A program made the position numbers and the translations under genes. From the NCBI GenBank assembly GCA_903927605.1, contig CAIYNT010000272.1, forward strand, positions 1 through 25,868: 25,868 nucleotides of DNA, in the 5' to 3' direction. Below the pieces are notes generated by a model. It did no database searches. It was not told the DNA's origin and saw only the letters and a list, made by a program, of their open reading frames with translations. Positions 1-7,062 of the stretch are shown piece after piece (positions within the stretch are counted from its first letter, which is position 1; each line of letters starts with the position of its first letter). The DNA comes from an uncultured Holophagaceae bacterium (GTDB taxonomy: Bacteria > Acidobacteriota > Holophagae > Holophagales > Holophagaceae).

Positions 1-589
1 CGGGCTCATCCTCGGTCAGCTTCTGGGAGGCAGCCAGATGTTCAGCCGCAGTCTGGTCGTCCTGGATGGAAAGGCCCTCCAGAAGCAGCCAAAAATTCGG
101 AGATGACTCGGGGATCAGCCGCTCCAGCCGCCGATGCCGGATGGCCAGGGGCCAATGTTGGATGGCATGTTCCATGGTCTTCCAGGGCTGCTCATCGGGA
201 CAGGGCTCCTCGATCCAGGGCTTGTCCGAGAGGAGGCGGGCGACGGTCGTCCATTCAAGGGCCAGGGTCAGCCGGTCCGCCTCACGGCCGCCCTGGAATC
301 GGAGCAGGCGCGCATCGGGCGGCAGGCGCTTCAGGATGGCCGGGGGGGGCAGCGCCGCGGCATGCATGACCGTGGCTCCGGTCAGGACTTCCAGACAATC
401 CGACAGGAGGGTCTCCATGCCGGGGCCCACGTCCCTTCCCCGGTCGTTCAGGGAAGAGGCCAGGATCACCACGCGATCCGAGGTCGCAGGCCGGTCGATG
501 AACACAGCGAGTATTCCCAGCCCGATCATCGCCAGCGCCAGGATGACCCAAACTCTGGGATGAACCGGGGCTGACTGCGGAACCGTCAT
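1..589 (-). CDS. Membrane-anchored protein of unknown function (C-terminus beyond window)
   Basis: An open frame runs from ATG at 589 to the window edge without a stop (196 residues visible). Its ATG shares one base with the ffh stop codon (TAATG), so it is almost certainly cotranscribed and translationally coupled with ffh. Residues about 13-31 (VWVILALAMIGLGILAVFI) form one membrane segment with a short N-terminal tail, suggesting a type II anchor with the rest outside the cytoplasm. The next part (DRVVILASSL..., then a helix beginning GMETLLSDCLEVL) is laid out like a TolB-N/FlgO-type domain preceding TPR repeats; that is inference from layout, not a motif match. I do not recognise the family. 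Many shadow frames lie on the plus strand here, but only this minus frame makes a coherent protein. Confidence 0.7.
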   Translation of the reverse strand, partial: MTVPQSAPVHPRVWVILALAMIGLGILAVFIDRPATSDRVVILASSLNDRGRDVGPGMETLLSDCLEVLTGATVMHAAALPPPAILKRLPPDARLLRFQGGREADRLTLALEWTTVARLLSDKPWIEEPCPDEQPWKTMEHAIQHWPLAIRHRRLERLIPESSPNFWLLLEGLSIQDDQTAAEHLAASQKLTEDEP

Positions 590-1956
590 TAGAACGGAAG
601 ATTGGGGCCGCCGCCCATCTTCGCCATACGCTGCATGCGGGCCATGAACCTGGGGTCGTTCATCTGGCCCATCATCTTCTTGGTCTCCACGAACTGCTTG
701 AGCAGTTGGTTGATCTCGCTCACGGGGCGCCCCGAACCTACCGAAACCCGACGCTTCCGCTTGCCATCCAGCAGGTTGTGGTTGGCCCGTTCGGCGGGCG
801 TCATGGAGTTGATGATGGCCTCCAGGTGCTTGACGCGCTTGTCCGTGGCGGCGCTGGCCATCTGGTCCTTCATCTCCTTCGTGACCCCGGGCAGGGGCAG
901 CATGCCCATGATCTTGCTCATGGACCCCAGCTTCTGCACCTGCTGGAACTGCTTGCGCATGTCCTCCAGGGTGAACTGGTTCTTGGCCAGGCGCTTGGCC
1001 ATGACCTCCGCTTCCTTCTCGTCGATCTTGTCCTTGGCGTGCTCGATGAGACTGAGCACATCACCCATGCCGAGGATGCGCTGGGCCATGCGGTCCGGGT
1101 GGAAGCGCTGGAAGTCCTCCAGCTTCTCGCCCTCGCCCACGAACTTCAGGGGCCGGCCGGTGGCCTGCTTGATGCTGAAGGCCGCACCCCCGCGGGTATC
1201 CCCGTCGATCTTGGTGAGCACCACGCCGGTGATGCCCAGCTTTTCGTGGAAGGCCGTGGCGCTGCGGACCGCATCCTGCCCCGTCATGGCATCCGCGACG
1301 AACAGGATCTCGTCCGGCGACGTGGCGGTCTTGATGCGGGCCAGCTCCTCCATGAGCTCTTCGTCCAGGTGCAGGCGACCGGCGGTGTCGAGCACCACCA
1401 CATCCCAGCCCTTCAGCCGCGCTTCGGCCACCGCGGCGGCGCAAATGGCGACGGGATTCTTTTCCTCCGTGTGGAAGGAAGGCACGCCGGCATCTTTGGC
1501 CACAATGTGCAGCTGCTCGATGGCCGCGGGGCGATAGACATCCGCGGGCACCAGCAGGGGCGATCGCCCGAGCTTTTTCAGGAACACGGCCAGCTTGCCG
1601 CAACTGGTGGTCTTGCCCGCGCCCTGGAGGCCCACCATCATCACCACCGTCGGTGACTTGGACGCGAAGGTGATGGGATGTTCGGGGGCTTGGCCGCCCA
1701 TGATCTCCACCAGCTCCTGGTGGACGATGTCGATGAAGGCCTGGGCCGGATTGAGCCCCTGCATGACCTCGGCACCGAGGGCCTTCTCCTTCACCCGCTG
1801 GAGAAAAGTGCGGGCCACACTCACATGGACATCCGCCTCCAGCAGGGCCATGCGCACCTCGCGCAGTACGGCCTCGAGGTTGGCTTCCGTCAGCTTGGCT
1901 TGGCCCCGGAGGGACTTCATCGCCTGGCTGAGCTTCTGGGCAAGACTGTCGAACAT
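589..1956 (-). CDS. ffh: Signal recognition particle GTPase Ffh (SRP54)
   Basis: Binds 4.5S/SRP RNA and signal sequences of nascent membrane proteins and docks ribosomes on FtsY. The 455-residue protein has the family's normal length. It shows the N-domain helical bundle (1-90), the G1 loop GLQGAGKTT (109-117), the I-box region [11 protein letters not shown] (139-149), G3 DTAGRLH (190-196), G4 [10 protein letters not shown] (248-257), and a Met-rich M domain from about 325 with the RNA-binding stretch [15 protein letters not shown]. The frame is open upstream to 2280, but ATG at 1956 ([11 protein letters not shown]) matches the conserved Ffh start and the upstream extension is unrelated sequence. 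The downstream gene overlaps its stop by one base. It is divergent from the yyaL-like gene, with 105 bp between the starts. No SRP RNA gene was recognised in the window. Confidence 0.97.
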   Translation of the reverse strand: MFDSLAQKLSQAMKSLRGQAKLTEANLEAVLREVRMALLEADVHVSVARTFLQRVKEKALGAEVMQGLNPAQAFIDIVHQELVEIMGGQAPEHPITFASKSPTVVMMVGLQGAGKTTSCGKLAVFLKKLGRSPLLVPADVYRPAAIEQLHIVAKDAGVPSFHTEEKNPVAICAAAVAEARLKGWDVVVLDTAGRLHLDEELMEELARIKTATSPDEILFVADAMTGQDAVRSATAFHEKLGITGVVLTKIDGDTRGGAAFSIKQATGRPLKFVGEGEKLEDFQRFHPDRMAQRILGMGDVLSLIEHAKDKIDEKEAEVMAKRLAKNQFTLEDMRKQFQQVQKLGSMSKIMGMLPLPGVTKEMKDQMASAATDKRVKHLEAIINSMTPAERANHNLLDGKRKRRVSVGSGRPVSEINQLLKQFVETKKMMGQMNDPRFMARMQRMAKMGGGPNLPF

Positions 1957-2008
1957 GGGACTCCGGGAGTGTGCCGAACCATCAGTGTATCGGCCGGAAA
2001 GGGCTTTC

Positions 2009-2039
2009 TTGCAGCCGGAGTGGCATCTTACGGCATAAT
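2009..2039 (+). promoter_or_regulatory. Candidate promoter of the yyaL-like gene
   Basis: CATAAT at 2034-2039 is five of six to the sigma-70 -10 consensus and lies 22 bases before the start codon. The only -35 candidate, TTGCAG at 2009-2014, is weak and the spacer is long (19). The -10 is inside the left arm of the palindrome at 2033-2065. Prediction by eye only. Confidence 0.35.
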
Positions 2040-2065
2040 CCTGACTAATGGAGTCGGGATTATGC
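2033..2065. repeat. Palindrome overlapping the start codon of the yyaL-like gene
   Basis: GCATAATCCTGACT (2033-2046), loop AATGG (2047-2051), AGTCGGGATTATGC (2052-2065). The arms pair at 13 of 14 positions; the single mismatch would be a U-G pair in RNA. The right arm contains the ATG at 2062-2064, and the left arm contains CATAAT (2034-2039), a good -10 hexamer. It may be an operator for a repressor, or a hairpin occluding the start codon if transcription begins upstream. Confidence 0.8.
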
Positions 2066-4068
2066 CCAACCGCCTTTCTCAAAGCCTCAGCCCCTATCTG
2101 CTCCAGCACGCCCACAACCCTGTGGACTGGCAGCCGTGGGACGAGGAGGCTCTGGAAAAGGCCAGGGCTGAGCAGAAGCCCATCTTTCTCAGCATCGGCT
2201 ACAGCGCCTGCCACTGGTGCCATGTCATGGAGCGGGAGAGCTTCGAGAATCCAGCCGTGGCGGCGGTGATGAATGCCCATTTTGTGTGCATCAAGGTGGA
2301 TCGCGAAGAGCGGCCCGATCTGGACGATCTCTACATGGATGCCGTGCAGACTCTCACGGGCCGAGGCGGCTGGCCCATGAGCGTGTGGCTCACGCCCGAT
2401 CTGGAACCCTTCTACGGAGGCACCTACTTCCCGCCTGAATCCCGGGGCGGCATGCCCGGATTCATTCCCGTTCTCAACCGCATCGCCGAGTTATGGCGCG
2501 AGGATCGGACCAACGTGATGGGGCAGGCGGGCCACCTCGCCACGGACCTGCGGCGGCAGGCTGAGGTGGAAGCCGGAACAGAACTGCCGGTCGCCACGGT
2601 GCTCGATGCAGCACTGGAGCAGCTTCGCAGGAGTTTCGATGCTGGTTGGGGAGGGTTCGGCTCCGCTCCCAAGTTCCCCCAGCAGATGGCGGTGGAACTG
2701 ATCCTGGCCCGGGGCACGAAGGAGGATCAGCTGATGGTTCTCCGCACCCTGGACGCCATGTGGGAAGGTGGCATGTACGACCACCTGGGCGGCGGCTTTG
2801 CCCGCTACAGTGTGGATGGCCAGTGGCTGGTTCCCCACTTCGAGAAGATGCTCTACGACAATGCCCAGCTTGTCTGCTGTTATCTGGCCGCTTTCCAAGC
2901 AACAGGGGAGAGACGCTATGCCCAGGTGGCCCGGGAGACCCTGGACTACCTGCTGCGGGATCTTCGCGACCCCAGTGGTGGTTTCCATTCCAGCGAGGAT
3001 GCGGATAGCGAAGGCGAGGAGGGGAGGTTCTATGTCTTCACCCCCGGGGAGGTGCGGGAAGCCCTGGGCCAAGCCGATGGCGAGCGATTTTGCGAGGCCT
3101 TCGGCATCACCGCAGGCGGCAATTTCGAGCATGGAACAAGCGTCATCCACCGCTTTTCCTCTGCTCGGGAAGCTTCGCTTCCCGAGGTAGAAGATCAACT
3201 ACTCCGGGAGCGACTGCGACTTTGGCGGGACCGCCGGGTTCGTCCCGGCAAGGACGACAAAGTGCTGGCCGCCTGGAACGGACTTGCCTTGTCAGCTCTG
3301 GCCCGAGGCTACCAAGTGCTGGGTGATGGCCGTTATCTGGAGGCCGCCCAGGCCTGCGCCGCGTTCCTGCAGCGGGAGATCTGGACTGAAGGCCGCCTGC
3401 TGCGGGTGTGGAGGCAGGGACGAGCGCATACGGCCGGGTTCCTGGAGGACCATGCGGCCCTGCTGGAGGGCCTCGTGGATCTGTTCGAGACCGATTTCAA
3501 TCCCGCCTGGATCCGTTGGGCGGAAGCGCTCGGGGAAGGTCTGCTGTCGAGGCACCACGATCCTGCTGATGGCGGTTTCTTCAGTACTGAAGCCGGTCAG
3601 GTGGACCTACTCTTCCGGCAGAAGCCGGGCTTTGATAACGCCATCCCCAGTGGCAACACCTTGGCGGCCCGATCGTTGTTGCGTCTCTCCCGCCACCTCC
3701 AGCGCGAGGATTTCCGCGCGGCTGCCGAGGGGACCCTCCGTTGTTTCGGGCCCAGGATGGCGCGAGCACCGAGGGCCTTCCTTGGGATGCTGGGTGTCCT
3801 TGACCAGGCGCTCCGGGAACCTTTGAATATCGCTCTATCGGGTCATCCAGATGACCCCGGTGTGCGGGCCATGCTCGGCGAAGTACATCATCGCTTTCTG
3901 CCGGGGCGGGTGCTCTCGGTCTCCCCCGACCAGCTGCTGCCCCTCCATGAGGGCCGTGGTTCGAAGGCCGGCCAGGCACTGGCCTTTGTCTGCCGGGGCA
4001 GGACCTGCGCTCCACCCGTGAGAACGGCCCGGGATCTGGCACGGCTGCTCCAGGCCTCGGTGATGTGA
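2062..4068 (+). CDS. YyaL/spermatogenesis-associated protein 20 family (thioredoxin-fold DUF255 plus glucosidase-like domain)
   Basis: A 668-residue protein that begins [17 protein letters not shown] with the family hallmarks NPVDWQPW (19-26) and [15 protein letters not shown] (48-62), the CxxC site of the thioredoxin-like DUF255 domain (C50, C53). The rest is an alpha/alpha-toroid similar to N-acylglucosamine epimerase/glycoside hydrolase folds, with [40 protein letters not shown] and [17 protein letters not shown]. Length is normal for the family. The biochemical role is unknown; redox or sugar-related roles have been proposed for relatives. The frame is open far upstream (antisense to ffh), but the MPN... 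start at 2062 fits homologues and sits just after the ffh divergent promoter region. No signal peptide is visible, so it should be cytoplasmic. The start codon lies inside a palindrome. Confidence 0.93.
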   Translation: MPNRLSQSLSPYLLQHAHNPVDWQPWDEEALEKARAEQKPIFLSIGYSACHWCHVMERESFENPAVAAVMNAHFVCIKVDREERPDLDDLYMDAVQTLTGRGGWPMSVWLTPDLEPFYGGTYFPPESRGGMPGFIPVLNRIAELWREDRTNVMGQAGHLATDLRRQAEVEAGTELPVATVLDAALEQLRRSFDAGWGGFGSAPKFPQQMAVELILARGTKEDQLMVLRTLDAMWEGGMYDHLGGGFARYSVDGQWLVPHFEKMLYDNAQLVCCYLAAFQATGERRYAQVARETLDYLLRDLRDPSGGFHSSEDADSEGEEGRFYVFTPGEVREALGQADGERFCEAFGITAGGNFEHGTSVIHRFSSAREASLPEVEDQLLRERLRLWRDRRVRPGKDDKVLAAWNGLALSALARGYQVLGDGRYLEAAQACAAFLQREIWTEGRLLRVWRQGRAHTAGFLEDHAALLEGLVDLFETDFNPAWIRWAEALGEGLLSRHHDPADGGFFSTEAGQVDLLFRQKPGFDNAIPSGNTLAARSLLRLSRHLQREDFRAAAEGTLRCFGPRMARAPRAFLGMLGVLDQALREPLNIALSGHPDDPGVRAMLGEVHHRFLPGRVLSVSPDQLLPLHEGRGSKAGQALAFVCRGRTCAPPVRTARDLARLLQASVM

Positions 4069-4177
4069 TCCCGTCTCTTTCCGGGCACGGCTACACTGGC
4101 CCCAGACAAAAGCCCTGTCGGCTCAGGACCCAGAAAAGAGTCGGATCCCGGCGGAGCGCTGTGGGAAAGGAACAGGC

Positions 4178-5908
4178 ATGAAGACGTTCGGGTTCAAGAT
4201 CGATCCCTTGACCGGTGAGGATTTCTACGAGGTCTATGTCCGGGGGCGGCAGCTGCTGAGCGATTCGCTGCTCAACAAGGCCTCCGGCTTCAAGAAGGAA
4301 GAGCGCCTCAGCCTGGGTCTCGATGGGATGCTGCGTTCCGGGGTCTCCAAGCTGGATTCGCAAGCGGACCGGGCCTACGAGGCCTACCAGCGCAAGACCG
4401 AGGACCTGGAGCGCTACATCTACCTGGCGGGCCTCCAGGACCGCAACGAAACCCTGTTCTACCGCCTGTTGATCGAGCACCTTGAAGAGATGGTCCCCAT
4501 CGTCTACACACCGACCGTTGGGCAGGCCTGCATGCAGATGAGCCACATCCAGCGGCGCTACCGTGGGATCTACATCACCCCCGACAACATTGCCAATATT
4601 GACCAGATCTTCCAGGGGCTTTCCCAGCCCCAGGTGAACCTGATCGTCGTGACGGATGGTGAGCGCATCCTCGGCCTGGGGGATCTCGGCTCCGACGGCA
4701 TGGGCATTTCCATCGGCAAGGTCAGCCTCTACGTGGCCATCGGGGGGGTGCATCCCGCCGTGTGCCTGCCGGTCTGTCTGGATGTCGGCACCAACAACCC
4801 CCGACTGCTCGAGGATCCCCTCTATCTTGGCATCCGCCGGCCCCGCCTGCGGGGTGCCGACTACGAGGAGATGGTGGAGAAGTTCATCCTCGGCGTGAAG
4901 CGGAACTTCCCCAGTGCCCTGCTGCAATGGGAAGACTTTGCCAAACAGACCGCCTTCAAGAATCTGGATCGCTACCGGGAGCGCATCCTCTCCTTCAACG
5001 ATGACATCCAGGGCACAGGTTCCACGGCCTTGGCGGCCCTGATGACGGCCATGCGCATCAAGAAAAGTCGTTTCCAGGACGAACGCTACGTCATCGTGGG
5101 TATGGGCCAGGCCGGTACCGGTATCGCCACGAACGTCCGCGCCATGCTGAAAGAGGAGGGCCTTTCGGACGAGGAGGCGCGCAAGCGCATTTTCGCCGTC
5201 GACATGCAGGGACTGCTGATCGAAGGGGATCCGCTGCTGGAGGGCCCGCAGGAACCACTCGCCCAGCGTCGTGCTGCGGTGGAGGGCTGGAAGCTGGATG
5301 ATCCTAGCCGCATTGGGCTCCAGGATGTGGTCAGGAATGCCCATCCCACCGTGCTCATCGGGGTCACTGCCCAGCCGGGCCTTTTCAGTGAGGCGATCCT
5401 CGCGGAAACGGCCAAGCACTCGGAACGGCCCATCGTGCTGGCGCTGTCCAACCCCACGCACAAGAGCGAGTGCACACCGGAGGCTGTCTGGAAGGCCACG
5501 GACGGGAAGGGCCTTGTGGCCACCGGCAGCCCCTTCGCGCCCATGGATTGGAAGGGAAGAACCCTGCAGGCTTCGCAGTGCAACAACATGTACGTCTTCC
5601 CGGGGATGGGACTCGGTGCCCTTGTCTGCAAGGCATCCCGTGTGACCAACGGCATGTTCCTCGCGGCCAGTAGGGCCATCAGTGCTTTCGTGACCCCGGA
5701 GCAGGAGGCCATGGGGCTGCTGCTGCCAGAGATGAAAGACATCCGCCAGGTCTCAGCGGCCGTGGGCAAGGCTGTGGGTCTCGCGGCCAGGGATGCAGGG
5801 CTGGGCCGTCTGCTGGATGACGACCAGATCGAGGCCATTGTGACCAGGGCCCAGTGGTACCCGAAGTATGCCTCCTACCGGCCGGGGATCCCTCGCCCCG
5901 GCGAGTGA
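4178..5908 (+). CDS. maeA: NAD-dependent malic enzyme (decarboxylating malate dehydrogenase)
   Basis: Oxidatively decarboxylates L-malate to pyruvate and CO2 with reduction of NAD(P)+. The 576-residue length is that of the long (SfcA/MaeA, eukaryotic-like) class. Visible are the catalytic tyrosine motif YTPTVGQAC (Y110), GLGDLGSDGMGISIGK with the catalytic lysine at K181, the metal ligands E252-D253 (QWEDF) and D275-D276 (FNDDIQGTG), the dinucleotide-binding GMGQAGTG (308-315), ALSNPTHKSE, and NNMYVFPGMGLGAL near the C-terminus. The start is supported by AAAGGA about 6 bases upstream (GGGAAAGGAACAGGC). It follows the yyaL-like gene by 109 bases without a clear terminator between them, so cotranscription is possible. 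NAD rather than NADP preference is inferred from class membership only. Confidence 0.95.
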   Translation: MKTFGFKIDPLTGEDFYEVYVRGRQLLSDSLLNKASGFKKEERLSLGLDGMLRSGVSKLDSQADRAYEAYQRKTEDLERYIYLAGLQDRNETLFYRLLIEHLEEMVPIVYTPTVGQACMQMSHIQRRYRGIYITPDNIANIDQIFQGLSQPQVNLIVVTDGERILGLGDLGSDGMGISIGKVSLYVAIGGVHPAVCLPVCLDVGTNNPRLLEDPLYLGIRRPRLRGADYEEMVEKFILGVKRNFPSALLQWEDFAKQTAFKNLDRYRERILSFNDDIQGTGSTALAALMTAMRIKKSRFQDERYVIVGMGQAGTGIATNVRAMLKEEGLSDEEARKRIFAVDMQGLLIEGDPLLEGPQEPLAQRRAAVEGWKLDDPSRIGLQDVVRNAHPTVLIGVTAQPGLFSEAILAETAKHSERPIVLALSNPTHKSECTPEAVWKATDGKGLVATGSPFAPMDWKGRTLQASQCNNMYVFPGMGLGALVCKASRVTNGMFLAASRAISAFVTPEQEAMGLLLPEMKDIRQVSAAVGKAVGLAARDAGLGRLLDDDQIEAIVTRAQWYPKYASYRPGIPRPGE

Positions 5909-5958
5909 TTCCCACTTTTTCCCCTTGAGGGAGGCGGGCCGTGGCCTAGCCTTTGGGG

Positions 5959-6069
5959 TGAGGAAGAGAAGCCCTTCCCCGTTCGGGGCGACCGTTCACG
6001 CCAGCCCCTTCCGGCCCGAGCAACTGAGGCCGAGACTACTGGGCACCCTCCGGGGTGCCCTCGGTTTTT
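5959..6069 (+). ncRNA. Candidate small RNA (about 110 nt) of unknown function
   Basis: After the malic enzyme stop there is a possible promoter, TTGAGG (5925-5930), 16 bases, TAGCCT (5947-5952), then about 110 bases without a credible ORF containing two further potential stems (CCCCGTTCGGGG; GGCC...GGCC), ending in a strong terminator hairpin with a T run at 6041-6069. This layout fits an independently transcribed small RNA, but equally a malic enzyme 3' UTR. I could not match it to tRNA, SRP RNA, 6S, tmRNA or a riboswitch class. Confidence 0.25.
6041..6069 (+). terminator. Rho-independent terminator after the malic enzyme / candidate sRNA
   Basis: GGGCACCC (6041-6048), loop TCCG, GGGTGCCC (6053-6060), then TCGGTTTTT. 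A perfect 8-bp GC-rich stem with a T run on the plus strand. Confidence 0.85.
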
Positions 6070-6154
6070 GTCCCCGGGGTTTCGCACGGCCCCACCTGCC
6101 TCGACCCCACGTCATAGCTCGCCGAGCTGGGCCCTAGTCTTCTTTGGGGGCACG

Positions 6155-6178
6155 AAAAAGCCCGGCAGTGCCGGGCTC
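6155..6178 (-). terminator. Rho-independent terminator of the 66-aa gene
   Basis: Read on the minus strand, AGCCCGGCA C TGCCGGGCT is followed directly by TTTTT (plus-strand A run at 6155-6159). It lies 22 bases after the stop of the small minus-strand gene at 6200-6400, supporting that gene as a real transcription unit. Confidence 0.8.
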
Positions 6179-6199
6179 GAAATGGAGACGAATCCTGAT

Positions 6200-6400
6200 T
6201 CAGGCGGCGGCGATGCGATGGCTGCGGTGCATCACTTCGGCTTCCAGTTCAGCCTCAAGGGCCTGGACCTGGCGAAGCACAGCGAGACTGCGGGGAGAAC
6301 TGCTCATCTGGCGCTCAAGCAGATGGAAGACCTCATGCAACCGCTCGGCAGTGGTCCAGAAGGCTGGGTTGTGCTGTCGGGCTGAGGTGTCCAGGTGCAT
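6200..6400 (-). CDS. Small hypothetical protein, 66 aa, helical
   Basis: I do not recognise this protein. It is 66 residues, begins MHLDTSARQHNPAFW, and the C-terminal half (RSLAVLRQVQALEAELEAEVMHR) should form an amphipathic helix or coiled coil; no signal peptide, membrane segment or cysteine pair is seen. Support for a real gene: GGAG 6 bases before the ATG (CGGAGCCACCATG) with a second AGGAAG further up, a convincing minus-strand terminator 22 bases after the stop, and a CRP/FNR-like palindrome 56-71 bases upstream of the start. It stands alone between ruvC and the malic enzyme 3' region. Its size and helix would suit a small regulator or adaptor, but there is no direct evidence for that. 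Confidence 0.65.
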   Translation of the reverse strand: MHLDTSARQHNPAFWTTAERLHEVFHLLERQMSSSPRSLAVLRQVQALEAELEAEVMHRSHRIAAA

Positions 6401-6455
6401 GGTGGCTCCGTTGGCTTCCTTGACAACATGATCGTGTTTGTCGATGACTTAGGCT

Positions 6456-6471
6456 AGTGATAGGCATCACA
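6456..6471. promoter_or_regulatory. CRP/FNR-family-like operator
   Basis: On the minus strand TGTGA-TGCCTA-TCACT matches nine of ten defined positions of the CRP-type consensus TGTGA-N6-TCACA. The inner palindrome is GTGAT-AGGC-ATCAC (6457-6470). It lies upstream of the minus-strand 66-aa gene, at a distance compatible with promoter control. No regulator gene is in the window. Confidence 0.45.
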
Positions 6472-6476
6472 AGAAA

Positions 6477-6518
6477 TGTCACGAGTTACGCAGTTTTTTG
6501 TCACGACGGCTGTGACAA
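6477..6518. repeat. TGTCACGA direct repeat plus inverted half-site
   Basis: TGTCACGA occurs at 6477-6484 and again at 6499-6506 (22 bases apart, about two helical turns). The second copy also forms the inverted repeat TTGTCAC (6498-6504), 7-base spacer, GTGACAA (6512-6518). It lies between ruvC and the 66-aa gene. A multi-site operator is possible. Confidence 0.4.
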
Positions 6519-6532
6519 TTCGAGAAGGCTAT

Positions 6533-6557
6533 GAAAAACAGGACCTTCAGGTCGTCC
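6533..6557 (-). terminator. Probable terminator downstream of ruvC
   Basis: On the minus strand, GGACGACCTGAAGGTCC (6557-6541) can fold as a short hairpin and is followed by TGTTTTTC. It begins 11 bases after the ruvC stop. The stem is short, so confidence is moderate. Confidence 0.45.
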
Positions 6558-6567
6558 ATGGCCCTGA

Positions 6568-7062
6568 TCAGACCCGACGGGAGGCCATAAGATGACCGAT
6601 GGCCACGGCCGCCGCATCCGCCGCATCGGCGGCCAGGGGTTCCTTCAGGTTCAGCAGGGTCATCACCATCTTCCCGACCTGACCCTTGTCGGCCCAGCCG
6701 TAGCCGCTGACAGCCTTTTTCACCTGCATGGGGTTGTAGTCGCCCACCGGGAGCCCGTGCAGGGCCGCCGTCAGCAAGATGCCGCCGCGGATCTGCCCCA
6801 GCTTCAGAGCCGTGGCGGGGTTCTTTTCGACAAAGGGGGATTCCACGGCCATAAACCCCGGCGCGTGGGCGGCGATGGCCTCTGCGAGCCGTTCGTGGAT
6901 GCGCAGGCACCGCTGATCGAAATCCGCCCCCCGCGGGCTGCGGATGACGCCCGCCTCCACCAGGGACATCCGGGAGCCGAAGCGTTCCACGACGGCCCAG
7001 CCGCAGGCCAGGGAGCCCGGGTCCACACCCAGACAACGGACCGGCGACGGCGCGACGATCAT
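6568..7062 (-). CDS. ruvC: Holliday junction resolvase RuvC
   Basis: Endonuclease that cuts Holliday junctions symmetrically with RuvAB during recombination and repair. The 164 residues match the usual RuvC size. The four acidic catalytic residues are in place: D14 (CLGVDPGSLACGW), E74 (AVESPF), D146 and D149 (AADAADAAAVAIGH); spacing between them is almost identical to E. coli RuvC (D7, E66, D138, D141). KKAVSGYGWADKGQV is the conserved basic DNA-contacting region. The ATG overlaps the stop of rnr (ATGA, 7059-7062), so translation is probably coupled to it. ruvA and ruvB are not in the window. Confidence 0.96.
   Translation of the reverse strand: MIVAPSPVRCLGVDPGSLACGWAVVERFGSRMSLVEAGVIRSPRGADFDQRCLRIHERLAEAIAAHAPGFMAVESPFVEKNPATALKLGQIRGGILLTAALHGLPVGDYNPMQVKKAVSGYGWADKGQVGKMVMTLLNLKEPLAADAADAAAVAIGHLMASRRV

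Noticed and set aside
66..574. Overlapping plus-strand frames at the left edge
   Set aside because: Antisense to the coherent minus-strand frame that starts at the ffh stop; composition is Arg/Ser/Gly-rich shadow coding without Shine-Dalgarno sites.
4091..5461. 456-aa minus-strand frame opposite the malic enzyme
   Set aside because: The malic enzyme reading frame is unambiguous; the opposite frame is a His/Gly/Gln-rich shadow common in G+C-rich DNA.
5959..6069. tRNA or SRP RNA in the spacer after the malic enzyme
   Set aside because: No T-loop GGTTCRANNCC sequence, no anticodon stem and no GGAAGCAGCC-type SRP loop; left as an unclassified sRNA candidate.
5868..6137. 89-aa and 70-aa frames after the malic enzyme
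   Set aside because: They cross a strong terminator hairpin and show only G+C-driven composition; no start site support.
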